A DNA stretch of 64,000 bases from Paludibacterium purpuratum (GTDB taxonomy: Bacteria; Pseudomonadota; Gammaproteobacteria; Burkholderiales; Chromobacteriaceae): contig NZ_SNZP01000008.1 of the NCBI RefSeq assembly GCF_004363805.1, positions 1 to 64,000 of the forward strand, given 5' to 3'. The notes under the pieces were generated by a model. It was not told the DNA's origin, searched no databases, and was given only the letters and a program-made list of their open reading frames with translations. Shown piece by piece: positions 45,417 through 55,183 of this stretch (position 1 is the first letter of the stretch; each line of letters begins with the position of its first letter). The position numbers and the translations under genes were made by a program.

Positions 45417-45922
45417 CAGTAATCGGCACCCCAGTCGACCACGATGCGACCGGCATCGAGCTCGACGCTGGTGACAACCGCGTCCACAAATGGAATCAGA
45501 CGGCGCGTTGGGCCGTCATCCACCACCAGCACGTCGTTGGCGCCGGTTTCCATCAGTTCTGTCACACTGCCGAACTGCTCGCCCTGAAGGTTCTCGACTC
45601 GGAGACCGATCAGGTCGCTCCAGTAATACTCATCTTCCCCGGCTTCGGGAAGCTCCCCGCGCGGTACGGCGATTTGCATCCCGCGCATGGCCTCGGCCAC
45701 ATCGCGATCCGCAACGCCCTCCAACTGCGCAACCAACGCCTTGGGCTGAACCTGCCCATCGACGAACTTGTAGGGTTTCCAGTCGCCGTCCCTGCCCAAC
45801 CACCACACTGGGTAGTCGAACAGGCTATCGACGAATTCGGTATCGGCATGCACCTTGACGGCGCCACGAACGCCGAAGGCGCCGCGCACAAAACCCATGA
45901 TGACCAGATCGTTGTCGCGCAT
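45416..45922 (-). CDS. rimM: 16S rRNA processing protein RimM
   Basis: 30S maturation factor that binds S19, 168 residues. N-terminal domain starts with [21 protein letters not shown]; the PRC-barrel domain contains [16 protein letters not shown] and ends VVDWGADY. The start at 45922 gives the family length. It lies 35 bases downstream of rpsP and overlaps trmD. Confidence 0.96.
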   Translation of the reverse strand: MRDNDLVIMGFVRGAFGVRGAVKVHADTEFVDSLFDYPVWWLGRDGDWKPYKFVDGQVQPKALVAQLEGVADRDVAEAMRGMQIAVPRGELPEAGEDEYYWSDLIGLRVENLQGEQFGSVTELMETGANDVLVVDDGPTRRLIPFVDAVVTSVELDAGRIVVDWGADY

Positions 45923-45957
45923 GCGCCCTGCTTCCGTATTCGGGACCAGAAGATCGA

Positions 45958-46203
45958 TCAGGCTGCTGCCTGTTCCTTCAGCAGACGAGTCACGCAATCG
46001 GAAACTTGCGCACCAACGCCGATCCAGTAGTTAACGCGGTCCATGGTGAAACGAACGCGTTCTTGCTTATCGTTGGCAACCGGGTTGTAGAACCCCAGGC
46101 GCTCGATGAAGCGACCATCACGGCGATTACGGGAATCGGTCACCACGATATTGTAGAACGGACGGTTCTTGGAGCCGCCGCGAGCCAAACGAATGACTAC
46201 CAT
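45958..46203 (-). CDS. rpsP: 30S ribosomal protein S16
   Basis: 81-residue ribosomal protein. [34 protein letters not shown] is characteristic. First gene of the four-gene operon and preceded by its promoter at 46248-46277. Confidence 0.98.
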   Translation of the reverse strand: MVVIRLARGGSKNRPFYNIVVTDSRNRRDGRFIERLGFYNPVANDKQERVRFTMDRVNYWIGVGAQVSDCVTRLLKEQAAA

Positions 46204-46247
46204 TGTCGATTGTCCTTAATGAAAACGGATCTATAGAAAAGCCCATG

Positions 46248-46277
46248 ATTCTAGGTCAGTTTTCCCTTATCTGGCAA
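46248..46277 (-). promoter_or_regulatory. rpsP operon promoter
   Basis: On the minus strand, TTGCCA (46272-46277) and TAGAAT (46248-46253) with 18 bases between. The predicted leader is about 40 bases. Confidence 0.6.
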
Positions 46278-46333
46278 GCGCTTATTCCGTCAAGCCTGCG
46301 AACAGGGGCAAAAACCGGCCGACACAGGTCCAT

Positions 46334-49012
46334 TCATAGCATCCGCGTCACATTGTTCAGCGACGAATCCTCGGGGTGCGACTCGACGGTAAAGCCAAGC
46401 TTCCGCATCAGCTTGAGCATGCCTTTATTACTGGCCAACACCTCGCCGCGCATCATCTTCAGCCCCTGTTCGCGCGCCGCCGCGAACAGGGCATCCATCA
46501 GCATCGCGCCGATACCGTGCCCCTGCCAGTGATCGGCCACCTCCAACGCAAACTCGCAGCCCTCGTTGTCCGGATCGGTAATGAAGCGCGCCACCGCCAA
46601 TTGCTCCTCGGCGCCGGTACCGTCGTCGCGCACCACCGCGAGCGCCATCTCGCGGTCGTAGTCGAGCTGGGTGAAGCGAACCAGCATGGTTTGCGACAAC
46701 TGCTTGATACTCGACATATAGCGGTTGTAGCGGCTTTCCTCCGACAGGTTGCGTACAAAGGCCTGTTGCATGTCCGCGTCTTCCGGACGGACCGGGCGGA
46801 TGATCACCGGCGTGCCGTCCGGCAATTGCGCCTGTCGAATCTGGCGGGTCGGATAAGGCATGATCGCCATGTGGCTATACCGCTTGCGATCCTCCCGAAC
46901 CGCCGCCACCACAATGCGCGCATCCAGCGCAATGACGCCCAGATCGTCGGCGACCAGCGGGTTGATATCCAACTCTCGCACCTGCGGCAATTCGCACACC
47001 AACTCGGACACACGCAACAACACCTGCGCCAACTGATCTCGATCCACCGGGGGCATATTCTTGAACGCACCCAACAGCTTGCCGATGCGCGTCCGGTCGA
47101 TCATGCGGTTGACCAGATAATCGTTGAGCGGCGGCAGCGCCAGCGCCCGATCGTTCATCACCTCGACGGCAATACCGCCCGCACCGAAGGTAATGACCGG
47201 CCCGAACTGCACATCGTGCATCACGCCGACCATGGTTTCGCGGGCAAAGCGGCGGCGGCGCATCGGTTGCACCGAAATCCCGTCGATGCGGGCATCCGGA
47301 CGCGAAGTTCGTGTGCGTTCGAGGATACCGGCAAAGGCGGTGCGCAGCGTTGCCTCGTTGGTGATATTCAGTTCCACCCCGCCGACGTCCGACTTATAGA
47401 AGATATCCGGCGAATCGATCTTCAAGACCACCGGATAGCCGATCTTGGCGGCACAGGCCACGGCCTCGTCCTCGGTGCGGGCAAGCAGAATCTGATTGAC
47501 TGGCACATGGAAGGCCGCCAGCACCTGCTTCGATTCGTATTCGGATAGCACGGCGCGACCATCGGCCAGCGCGAGATTGATCACCGCGCGAGCGGTCGAC
47601 ACGTCGGGCGCGTCGCGCCGCCCTTCCAGCGGCCCCGGCGTCTGCAGCAACAACTTCTGGTTCTGATGGTAGTTGGCGAGATTGCGGAACACCTCGATGG
47701 CGTATTCCGGTGCGCGGAAATGTGCGCACTTGGCCTTGCTGAACAATTCGCGGCTCTCGGCCACCTTAGCCTCGCCCAACCACGAGAGGAAAATCGGCTT
47801 GGTCGCTTCGCGCTGTAGCCCGATCATCAATTGCGCGGTGGTCAGTTGATCGGTGCCGGCCTGCGGCGTGAAGATCACCAGCACACCATCGACATGGTCG
47901 TCGTCAAGGCAAGCCTTGACCGCGGTGCGAAAACGCATTGGGCTCGCGTCGCCGATAATGTCGAGCGGATTGCCGCCCGACCAGTTGCGCGGCAGCACCT
48001 GGTTGAGCAGCGACATGGTCTGCGGCGTCAACTGCGCCAATTCGACACCGTAACTGGCGACGCTATCGGCGGCCAGAACCCCAGGACCGATGCCGTTGGT
48101 AACGATGGCCAGCCGGTTGCCCTGCACGCGGAAGTTGGCGGCCAGCACCTTGGCGGCGGTGAACAGTTGGGCGATGGTGTCCACACGCAGTACCCCGGCG
48201 CGCGACAGCGCGGCGTCGAACACGTCGGCGCTACCGACCAGGTTGCTGGAATGCGTCAGCCCGATCACGTCGTTCTCGTACCGACCGGACTTGATCACCA
48301 CCACGGGCTTCGTGCGCGCGGCCGCTCGCAGCGCGCTCATGAAGCGTCGCGCATCATGGATGTGGTGCACGTGCAACAAAATGCCTTGGGTGAAGTTGTC
48401 GGCGACCAGGTAATCCAGAATTTCGCCGAATTCGACGTCGACCGCGTCGCCGACCGACACCACACTGGAAAAGCCGATGCCCTTGCTATCGGCCCAATCG
48501 AGCATCGCTGTGCATAGCGCGCTCGATTGCGACACCAGCGCCAGGTTGCCCGGCCGCACCTTGCTCATGTAGTTGCTGGCGTTGAAGCCGGCTACCGGCC
48601 GCATCAACCCCAGCACGTTGGGCCCCAGAACCCGAATGCCGTAGTGGCGCGCGATGCCGACCGCCTCGTGCAGTATCTCGCGCTCGAGCTGCTCGGCGTC
48701 GGAGAACTCTTTGGCCAACAGCACCGCCTTGACGCCCTTCTTGCCGCAATCGCGCATGATGGCCGGCAACGTTCGCAGCGCAGTGGTCACCACGGCCAGA
48801 TCCAACGGCGCATCGATCTGGCGCACCGACTGGCTGGCTTGAACGCCGCCCACCACTTTGTGATTCAGATTAACGGGAAAGAGCTTGCCCTGGAAATTGC
48901 CGGCCAACAGATTGGCGAACACGGCCTGCCCGATCGAGCCAGGTGTGTCGCTGGCCCCCACCACGGCCACGTTGCGCGGAGAGAACAGGGATGTCAGATA
49001 ATGCGGTTTCAT
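46334..49012 (-). CDS. Protein lysine acetyltransferase (Pat/PatZ, YfiQ-like)
   Basis: An 892-residue fusion, close to the 886 residues of E. coli PatZ. An NDP-forming acyl-CoA synthetase-like region comes first: CoA-binding Rossmann (VAVVGASDTPGSIGQAVFANL, residues 15-35), ligase-CoA domains, then an ATP-grasp region (about 490-700). The C-terminal GNAT domain (about 735-892) contains VADHWQGHGIGAMLMDALFAAAREQG. It acetylates lysines such as that of acetyl-CoA synthetase. The start at 49012 (MKPHYLTSLFSPRNVAVVG) is the family start; upstream in-frame sequence is not conserved. It is divergent from nadA. Confidence 0.93.
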   Translation of the reverse strand: MKPHYLTSLFSPRNVAVVGASDTPGSIGQAVFANLLAGNFQGKLFPVNLNHKVVGGVQASQSVRQIDAPLDLAVVTTALRTLPAIMRDCGKKGVKAVLLAKEFSDAEQLEREILHEAVGIARHYGIRVLGPNVLGLMRPVAGFNASNYMSKVRPGNLALVSQSSALCTAMLDWADSKGIGFSSVVSVGDAVDVEFGEILDYLVADNFTQGILLHVHHIHDARRFMSALRAAARTKPVVVIKSGRYENDVIGLTHSSNLVGSADVFDAALSRAGVLRVDTIAQLFTAAKVLAANFRVQGNRLAIVTNGIGPGVLAADSVASYGVELAQLTPQTMSLLNQVLPRNWSGGNPLDIIGDASPMRFRTAVKACLDDDHVDGVLVIFTPQAGTDQLTTAQLMIGLQREATKPIFLSWLGEAKVAESRELFSKAKCAHFRAPEYAIEVFRNLANYHQNQKLLLQTPGPLEGRRDAPDVSTARAVINLALADGRAVLSEYESKQVLAAFHVPVNQILLARTEDEAVACAAKIGYPVVLKIDSPDIFYKSDVGGVELNITNEATLRTAFAGILERTRTSRPDARIDGISVQPMRRRRFARETMVGVMHDVQFGPVITFGAGGIAVEVMNDRALALPPLNDYLVNRMIDRTRIGKLLGAFKNMPPVDRDQLAQVLLRVSELVCELPQVRELDINPLVADDLGVIALDARIVVAAVREDRKRYSHMAIMPYPTRQIRQAQLPDGTPVIIRPVRPEDADMQQAFVRNLSEESRYNRYMSSIKQLSQTMLVRFTQLDYDREMALAVVRDDGTGAEEQLAVARFITDPDNEGCEFALEVADHWQGHGIGAMLMDALFAAAREQGLKMMRGEVLASNKGMLKLMRKLGFTVESHPEDSSLNNVTRML

Positions 49013-49229
49013 CGGCAGTCGCCCAAAGTCGCGTTCAAACCGTTGCCGGGCCTGCTTATGCAGAAGGCAGGGACATTCCACAAGAATATCATCTGCCGCT
49101 GATTCAGTATTGACTGTTGCAGCCGCAGAAAAGATTGCAAGCAGGCTCTGTAGCAATCCGGACGCATAATTGATAACCTACGCTATTGGCCAGAACCTGC
49201 CCAAGTTGTCAGGAAGAGATGAAAGTATC

Positions 49230-50144
49230 ATGACGAAACGCGTCGTCACGCTTGCCCACTACTACACCCAGCCGGAAGTCCAGCAAATGGCCGACAAAGT
49301 CGGCGACAGCCTGGAGCTTTCGCTTTATGCCCAGGAAGCCGAAGCCGACATCATCGTGTTCGCCGGTGTACGCTTCATGGCCGAGACCGCCAAGATCCTC
49401 AACCCGAAAGCCCGGGTGATCCTGCCCGACGCCGATTCCACCTGCTCGCTGGTCACCCAGACCGACGTGACGCAACTGGCGAAGTGGCGCAACAGCTACC
49501 CGGATCACGTCCATGTGTCGTACATCAACTCCAGCGCCGAGCATAAGGCGTTGTCCGACTGGATCGTCACCAGCCGCAACGTCGACGACGTCATCGCGGA
49601 GCTGTACAGCCAGGGCAAGAAGGTCATCTTCTCCCCCGACCGCAACATGGGCGCCTACTTGAACTTCCAGTACGGCTACGACATGCCGCTCTGGTCGGCC
49701 GTGTGCGAAGTGCACGACAAGTTCAACGAGACCGCGCTTAACGAGGCCATTGGCGCGGTCGATGCCGCCCATCTGATCGCCCATCCGGAAAGCCCCCTGC
49801 CCGTGCTGCAACGCGCCGAATACGTCGGCTCGACCTCCGGCATGCTCAACTGGGTGAAGGGCTATCAGGGCGAGACCAAGGATGTGATCTTCGTCGCCAC
49901 CGAGGACGGCATCCTGTACAACATGCGTATGGCACGGCCGGATCTCGATTTGCGCCAGGCGCCGATCTATGCCGGCTGCCAATGCAACTCCTGTCCGTAC
50001 ATGAAGCTCAACAATGTCGAGGCGGTCAAACGCGCTCAGGACGGCATCGGTCTGGAAATCGACTACCTGACCACCGAGCAGATGGCCGCCGCCCGCGTGC
50101 CGATCGAACGTATGCTGGCCTTCAGCCAGCGGTACCTGGCCTGA
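49230..50144 (+). CDS. nadA: Quinolinate synthase A
   Basis: Iron-sulfur enzyme that condenses iminoaspartate with dihydroxyacetone phosphate in NAD synthesis. The 304-residue form is the shorter type. Cluster cysteines are expected in DSTCSLV, SAVCEVHDKF and CQCNSCPYMK. HYYTQPEVQ and SSAEHKALSD segments are typical. The start at 49230 has AGGAAGAG upstream. nadB and nadC are not in the window. Confidence 0.96.
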   Translation: MTKRVVTLAHYYTQPEVQQMADKVGDSLELSLYAQEAEADIIVFAGVRFMAETAKILNPKARVILPDADSTCSLVTQTDVTQLAKWRNSYPDHVHVSYINSSAEHKALSDWIVTSRNVDDVIAELYSQGKKVIFSPDRNMGAYLNFQYGYDMPLWSAVCEVHDKFNETALNEAIGAVDAAHLIAHPESPLPVLQRAEYVGSTSGMLNWVKGYQGETKDVIFVATEDGILYNMRMARPDLDLRQAPIYAGCQCNSCPYMKLNNVEAVKRAQDGIGLEIDYLTTEQMAAARVPIERMLAFSQRYLA

Positions 50145-50151
50145 TGCACCG

Positions 50152-50176
50152 AACCCGCCGCATGGCGGGTTTTTTC
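50152..50176 (+). terminator. nadA terminator
   Basis: AACCCGCC (50152-50159) and GGCGGGTT (50164-50171) with a GCAT loop, followed by a T run. Confidence 0.92.
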
Positions 50177-50255
50177 ATCGCTCGGCGGCGCCCGACAGTT
50201 TTCTTCCCGTCCCGCCGAGCGATACAATCACCGGGGATCCCAAGGAAAAAATGGC

Positions 50256-50999
50256 ATGAAGTTTCTGATCAGCAACGACGATGGCTATCTGGCGCCCGGC
50301 ATCAACGCCTTGGCGGCAACCTTGGCTCGCTTCGGCGACGTCGTCGTGGTCGCGCCGGAACGCAACCGCTCCGGCGCCAGCAATTCGTTGACGCTCGACC
50401 GTCCGCTGTCGGTACGCAAGGCGCCCAACGGCTTTTTCTTCGTCAACGGCACGCCAACCGACTGTGTCCACCTGGCGGTCACCGGCCTGCTCGACTTCCG
50501 TCCGGATATGGTGATTTCCGGCATCAACCACGGGCCGAACATGGGTGACGACACCTTGTACTCCGGCACCGTGGCCGCCGCCACCGAGGCATTCCTGCTT
50601 GGCATCCCCGCCCTGGCCTTCTCGCTGGCGAGCAACGCCGCCGACAATTTGCCGACAGCCTGTCATGCCGTGGAGAAACTGGTCGAGCGCTGCCTACAGA
50701 AGCCATTTAACCTACCGGTGCTGCTCAACGTTAATGTCCCGGACATTCCGGTCGATAAGATCGAGGGGATCAGCGTGACCCGGCTCGGGCGGCGGCACAT
50801 GGCCGAATCGGTGATCAAGACCGTCACGCCGCGCGGAGAAACCGTATACTGGGTCGGCCCACCCGGCAGCGTACAAGACGCCGGCGCGGGCACCGACTTT
50901 CACGCCATCGCCAACAACCGCATTTCGGTCACCCCGCTGATGATCGATCTGACGGCCTACGACCAACAAGATGGGATCAAAACATGGCTCTGCAGTTGA
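50256..50999 (+). CDS. surE: 5'-nucleotidase SurE
   Basis: Metal-dependent nucleotide monophosphatase of 247 residues with a stress-survival role. The N-terminal [19 protein letters not shown] holds the metal-binding Asp-Asp, and [22 protein letters not shown] is the second signature. Its end overlaps pcm by 16 bases, and pcm, nlpD and rpoS follow in the usual proteobacterial order. Confidence 0.97.
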   Translation: MKFLISNDDGYLAPGINALAATLARFGDVVVVAPERNRSGASNSLTLDRPLSVRKAPNGFFFVNGTPTDCVHLAVTGLLDFRPDMVISGINHGPNMGDDTLYSGTVAAATEAFLLGIPALAFSLASNAADNLPTACHAVEKLVERCLQKPFNLPVLLNVNVPDIPVDKIEGISVTRLGRRHMAESVIKTVTPRGETVYWVGPPGSVQDAGAGTDFHAIANNRISVTPLMIDLTAYDQQDGIKTWLCS

Positions 51000-51652
51000 C
51001 ATCGTCGCGCCAGGACTACGGCATGCTGTCCGACCGGACCCGCATGCGCATGATCGACCGGTTACGGCAAGCCGGCATCCGCGACGAGCGTGTCTTGGCC
51101 GCGATGTACGAGGTCCAACGCCACCTGTTCGTCGATCAGGCGCTAGCCACCCGCGCGTATGACGATGTCGCCCTGCCGATCGGCATGGGACAGACCATAT
51201 CCCAACCGCTGACCGTGGCACGCATGACGGAATTGCTATTCGCCGACCGGCCGATCGGTAAAGTATTGGAAATTGGCACTGGCTGCGGCTACCAGACGGC
51301 TGTACTACTCAAAATGGGTGCGACAGTCTATTCGATTGAACGTATCGGCACATTACTCGACAAAGCAAGAAAGCATTTGCGTACCGCCAAGCTGGTTCAC
51401 GCACGCCTGGTTCATGGAGACGGCCACTTCGGGCTGCCCGAGGCGGCGCCTTTCGACGGCATTATCATGGCCGCCGCGGCCAAAGCGGTGCCCGAGGCGC
51501 TGCTCGGGCAACTGGCGGAAGGAGGCAGGCTGATCATGCCGATGGGCGACACGGAGCAGTATCTGTGGCACATCGAGAAAACACGCCAAGGCCTGCAAAG
51601 AACCAAACTGGATGCGGTCAAGTTCGTGCCCTTGTTACCTGGACGCGATTAA
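50984..51652 (+). CDS. pcm: Protein-L-isoaspartate O-methyltransferase
   Basis: SAM enzyme of 222 residues that starts repair of isoaspartyl residues in ageing proteins. [21 protein letters not shown] and the SAM motif [15 protein letters not shown] are clear. It overlaps surE by 16 bases, so is translationally linked. Confidence 0.96.
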   Translation: MALQLTSSRQDYGMLSDRTRMRMIDRLRQAGIRDERVLAAMYEVQRHLFVDQALATRAYDDVALPIGMGQTISQPLTVARMTELLFADRPIGKVLEIGTGCGYQTAVLLKMGATVYSIERIGTLLDKARKHLRTAKLVHARLVHGDGHFGLPEAAPFDGIIMAAAAKAVPEALLGQLAEGGRLIMPMGDTEQYLWHIEKTRQGLQRTKLDAVKFVPLLPGRD

Positions 51653-51708
51653 ATGCCGTCAGTATGTCGTGGCAACAGCATAAATACCACATACGTATTG
51701 TTGGACAA

Positions 51709-51737
51709 TTTACAATTTATCTCCGTTAGCATATAAA
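51709..51737 (+). promoter_or_regulatory. Candidate nlpD/rpoS promoter abutting the start codon
   Basis: TTTACA (51709-51714) and TATAAA (51732-51737) are 17 bases apart. Transcription would start near 51744, only about two bases before the nlpD ATG at 51746. No ribosome site is visible, so the transcript could be leaderless. Confidence 0.5.
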
Positions 51738-51745
51738 AAATCCGA

Positions 51746-52807
51746 ATGATGATCTTGCCATCTCGCCGTACTCGCCTGACCGCCACGCTGGTCGTGTTGG
51801 GACTTTGCGGCTGCAGCAGTTTCGTTCAGCAACCCGCGCCGGTCGAGTCGGGCAGTACGTCAGCGCGGCCGAGCACTACGCGCACCACCACCGAGAGCGC
51901 CCCCGCGAGCCTCTCGACAGGCACTGGCGCGCAAACCGCGCCATATAAGGCGGACGCGCCGATCGGCGCCACCACGGCGGCGGCTAAGCCGGTTGCCGTA
52001 AGCGCCGATGACGGCAAGACACACGTCGTCGCGCCAGGCGAGAATCTGTTCCGCATTTCGCTGGCACATGGGCTGAAATATCAACAGGTTGCCACCTGGA
52101 ACAACCTGCCTGACTTTAGCATCAAGGTCGGCCAGGTACTGCGGTTGACACCGCCTTCGGGCGACCAGCCATCCGCTGTAACAACGGCCAGCCCGGCAGC
52201 AACACAAATTAACAGATCTGCCGGGCAACCGGCGATCAAGGCATATCCTAAAGCCCTGAAATTGGCATACTCTGATGCAGCAGTTCATGCCATAAGGGCA
52301 GAAAGTGAAGGCGACAACCGCCCGGCAACACCGGTTACCGTCAAGCCGACAGCCAGTGCTCCGACAACCGTCGCTTCGGCGCCGGTCACCGTCACGGCAC
52401 CGCCCAAGGAAAGTTCGGCCCCGAGCGCCGCCGGCGAAGATGCCGTCGCCTGGATGTGGCCGGTCAATGGCAAGACACTGCGCGGATTCTCCGACAGCAA
52501 CAAAGGCGTCGACATCGGCGGCCGAATGGGACAACCGGTGCAGGCCGCCGCAGACGGAAAGGTGGTGTACAGCGGCAACGGGCTGAGAGGCTACGGCAAA
52601 CTGATCATCATCAAACACAACAAGACATTTCTATCGGCGTATGCCCATAACAGCCAGCTGTTGGTCAAGGAGGGTCAGACCGTAAAGAAAGGACAAAAAA
52701 TTGCCGAAATGGGGAATACGGATGCGGATCAGGTCAAGCTGCATTTCGAAATCCGTAAATTCGGCAAGCCTGTGGATCCGATGCAGTACCTGAACAGCAA
52801 GCCCTGA
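51746..52807 (+). CDS. nlpD: Lipoprotein NlpD, LysM/M23 murein-hydrolase activator
   Basis: Outer-membrane lipoprotein of 353 residues that activates the amidase AmiC at division. The signal peptide ends LGLCGC with the lipidated Cys. A LysM domain (THVVAPGENLFRISLAHGLKYQQVATWNNL, about 92-135) is followed by a linker and an M23-fold domain (about 235-350). The M23 domain has GVDIGG but Asn in place of the first metal His, though LHFEIR remains, so it is probably catalytically dead as in E. coli. rpoS follows by 43 bases; in E. coli a main rpoS promoter lies within nlpD. Confidence 0.93.
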   Translation: MMILPSRRTRLTATLVVLGLCGCSSFVQQPAPVESGSTSARPSTTRTTTESAPASLSTGTGAQTAPYKADAPIGATTAAAKPVAVSADDGKTHVVAPGENLFRISLAHGLKYQQVATWNNLPDFSIKVGQVLRLTPPSGDQPSAVTTASPAATQINRSAGQPAIKAYPKALKLAYSDAAVHAIRAESEGDNRPATPVTVKPTASAPTTVASAPVTVTAPPKESSAPSAAGEDAVAWMWPVNGKTLRGFSDSNKGVDIGGRMGQPVQAAADGKVVYSGNGLRGYGKLIIIKHNKTFLSAYAHNSQLLVKEGQTVKKGQKIAEMGNTDADQVKLHFEIRKFGKPVDPMQYLNSKP

Positions 52808-52850
52808 TCGGGGAATTCCCCGGCCCGGGTAAAACTTAGGCGGGGGAAGC

Positions 52851-53801
52851 ATGAACAATGAACTCGATATCCTCGAAGACGAGGAAACAGTAGAAGATGC
52901 GGGCGCCGAAGAGACAGTTGCAGAGCAGGCCGAAAGCGAAGAAGGATCGGAAGCGCCCCTTGCCCATGACGAAACCGCCGATGTCACCCAGATCTACCTG
53001 AACGACATCGGCAACAACGCCCTCCTCACCCCCAAGGAAGAGCTGGAGCTGGCTCGCCGCGTCGTACAAGGCGAATTCGAAGCCAGGCAAAAAATGGTCG
53101 AACACAACCTGCGTCTGGTTGTGAACATCGCCAAGCATTACATCAACCGTGGCCTGGCCCTGCTCGACCTGATCGAGGAAGGCAACATCGGCCTGATGCA
53201 CGCGCTGGAAAAATTCGATCCGGAGCGAGGCTTCCGCTTCTCCACCTATGCCACCTGGTGGATTCGCCAAAGCATCGAACGCGCCATCATGAACCAGTCG
53301 CGCACTATCCGCCTGCCGGTGCACGTCATCAAAGAACTCAACGTCTACCTGCGCGCCGCACGCCACCTGGAAAGCCAGATCGGACGCGAGCCGACGTTGG
53401 AGGAAATCGCCCATCTGGTGGATCGCCCCGTCAGCGAAGTACGTCGGGTCATGAACCTCAACGAACGCATGGCCTCCCTCGACGCTCCGCTGGACATCGA
53501 TCCGATGCTGTCGATCGGCGAGTCGATCCCCGACGAGCAGCATGACGAGCCGGAAATGCAGCTGCACAACACCCAGCTCGAGCGCTTCGTACAGGACTGG
53601 ATGGCCCAACTCAACGACAAGCAGCGCATGGTGATCGAACGCCGCTACGGTCTAAACGGCCATGAAATCTGCACGCTGGAAGAATTGGCTGCCGCGCTGA
53701 ATCTGACACGCGAGCGCGTCAGGCAAATTCAGATCGAAGGACTGGAGCAACTGCGCCGCATCCTGCGGCGTAAGGGAATCTCCAAAGACTTCCTGCTCTG
53801 A
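52851..53801 (+). CDS. rpoS: RNA polymerase sigma factor RpoS
   Basis: General stress/stationary-phase sigma factor, 316 residues. An acidic N-terminal region (1-45) is followed by region 1.2 ([11 protein letters not shown]), region 2 ([56 protein letters not shown]), region 3, and region 4 with the helix-turn-helix [27 protein letters not shown]. The ribosome site GGCGGGGG precedes the ATG. It ends the surE-pcm-nlpD-rpoS group. Confidence 0.96.
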   Translation: MNNELDILEDEETVEDAGAEETVAEQAESEEGSEAPLAHDETADVTQIYLNDIGNNALLTPKEELELARRVVQGEFEARQKMVEHNLRLVVNIAKHYINRGLALLDLIEEGNIGLMHALEKFDPERGFRFSTYATWWIRQSIERAIMNQSRTIRLPVHVIKELNVYLRAARHLESQIGREPTLEEIAHLVDRPVSEVRRVMNLNERMASLDAPLDIDPMLSIGESIPDEQHDEPEMQLHNTQLERFVQDWMAQLNDKQRMVIERRYGLNGHEICTLEELAAALNLTRERVRQIQIEGLEQLRRILRRKGISKDFLL

Positions 53802-53810
53802 CATCCCGCT

Positions 53811-53837
53811 AAAGGCCGGAAAACGTTTCCGGCCTTT
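53811..53837 (+). terminator. rpoS terminator
   Basis: Perfect 12-bp arms AAAGGCCGGAAA and TTTCCGGCCTTT with a three-base loop lie 10 bases after rpoS and 20 bases before the end of the convergent efflux gene. It is symmetrical, so may act on both strands. Confidence 0.8.
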
Positions 53838-53856
53838 GTCTTGCAACGCCACCGAG

Positions 53857-55179
53857 TCAACCCGCCTCATCGACCGGCACCCCGCCCAGCGCCTTGTACA
53901 ACAAAACCAAGCTGGAGGCACGAGCCTGAAGCTGTCGCACCCTGGCCGTTTCAAGTTGCAGTCGCGCGATCTGCGCCTGTAGCCAGGGCTCGCGTCCACT
54001 CACGCCGGTGGCGTATGCCAGCTGCGCATCGTGTTCGGAACGACGCGCCAAGTCTAGGCTGTCATCCGTGCGTCGCAAGTCTTCTCGCGCCTGTCGGTGC
54101 CTGCGCAACGCATCGTCGGTCTCGCGCAACGCCTGCTTGACCGTATGCCGGTACGCCAGTGTCTCGGCTTCCCACTCGAGCCGTGCCTGCTCGCGCGCAA
54201 CGCCTAAGCGCCGCCAATCGAGAAACGGTAGCTCCAAACCAATCGCCCCCACAGCCAGCGTCCCACCCCATAGTTCGGTCAGCATGCTATTGGCCGCCCC
54301 AAGGCGGCCAGATAGCCCAATGCGCGGCAGCGGGTTCAGCCGTGCTTGATCGTAAAGCGCCAACAAGCGCGCCACCCTGGCGGCGGCGGCCGCAATGTCG
54401 GGGCGGCGCATCAGGCCCTCGGCGGCCAGCTCGGACGCCAACTCGGGCACGCGCTCCGGCAAAGCCACCGGCCAGGGCAGATCGTCGATCGTATCGCGTT
54501 CCAATAGCTCGGCCAGACGGTTCGCAGCCCAGTCGCGCTCGCGCGTCAGCGTCGACAACCATTCATAAGCATCGTTCAACGCCAAACGTGTCCGACGCAC
54601 CTCGCGGTCGGCTAGCGCGCCCTGCGCCTGAGCCTGCTCATGCAGCCGCAGTAGCGATATCTGCAACATCACCGCTTGCTCGGCAAGCAGCGCCTCCCGC
54701 CACAGGGCCGACCATTGCCAATAGCGGATGGCCACCTCGGCACTGGTCGACAGGCGCAAAGCACGCCAGTCCAGCTCGCCGGCGCGCGCCAGCCACGCTT
54801 CCGCCTCCTTTCCTCGTGCAACCCGCCCCCACAAGTCGAGCTCATATTTCACGCGCAGATCGACGGCATGATTGCGCTGTGCCGCACCGCCATCCAGCGG
54901 GCGACTGACATCGACGGCCAAACCGCCACTGGGGTGCCAATCCGGCATGTCGAGTTGCAATCGCCAGCGGTCGGCTTGCAGGCGCAACTGCGCCAAGCGG
55001 ACATTGCAACGCCTGGCCTCGTCAAGCAGCCCCAGCAGGGCCGGATCGTCGAAACCACGCCACCATGGCTCGGGCTCGGCCGCCGCGGCCGACGCGCACA
55101 GCGGTACCGCCTGCGGCGGCATCGAGGTGCAAGCGGACAAACACAAGGGCCACACCAGCCCCAACCAACGCTTCTTCAT
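53857..55179 (-). CDS. Outer-membrane efflux lipoprotein (NodT/OprM type)
   Basis: TolC-fold outer-membrane factor of 440 residues with a lipoprotein signal (MKKRWLGLVWPLCLSACTSM; Cys17 lipidated). It has two repeats of long helices with many Ala, Arg and Leu. It follows macB by four bases, so it should form the exit duct of the MacAB pump. E. coli MacAB uses the unlinked TolC; here a dedicated partner is encoded. Confidence 0.88.
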   Translation of the reverse strand: MKKRWLGLVWPLCLSACTSMPPQAVPLCASAAAAEPEPWWRGFDDPALLGLLDEARRCNVRLAQLRLQADRWRLQLDMPDWHPSGGLAVDVSRPLDGGAAQRNHAVDLRVKYELDLWGRVARGKEAEAWLARAGELDWRALRLSTSAEVAIRYWQWSALWREALLAEQAVMLQISLLRLHEQAQAQGALADREVRRTRLALNDAYEWLSTLTRERDWAANRLAELLERDTIDDLPWPVALPERVPELASELAAEGLMRRPDIAAAAARVARLLALYDQARLNPLPRIGLSGRLGAANSMLTELWGGTLAVGAIGLELPFLDWRRLGVAREQARLEWEAETLAYRHTVKQALRETDDALRRHRQAREDLRRTDDSLDLARRSEHDAQLAYATGVSGREPWLQAQIARLQLETARVRQLQARASSLVLLYKALGGVPVDEAG

Positions 55180-55183
55180 TGCG

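Noticed and set aside
49219-49233. Five-codon frame (MKVS) overlapping the nadA start
   Set aside because: Too short to judge and without its own ribosome site apart from that of nadA.
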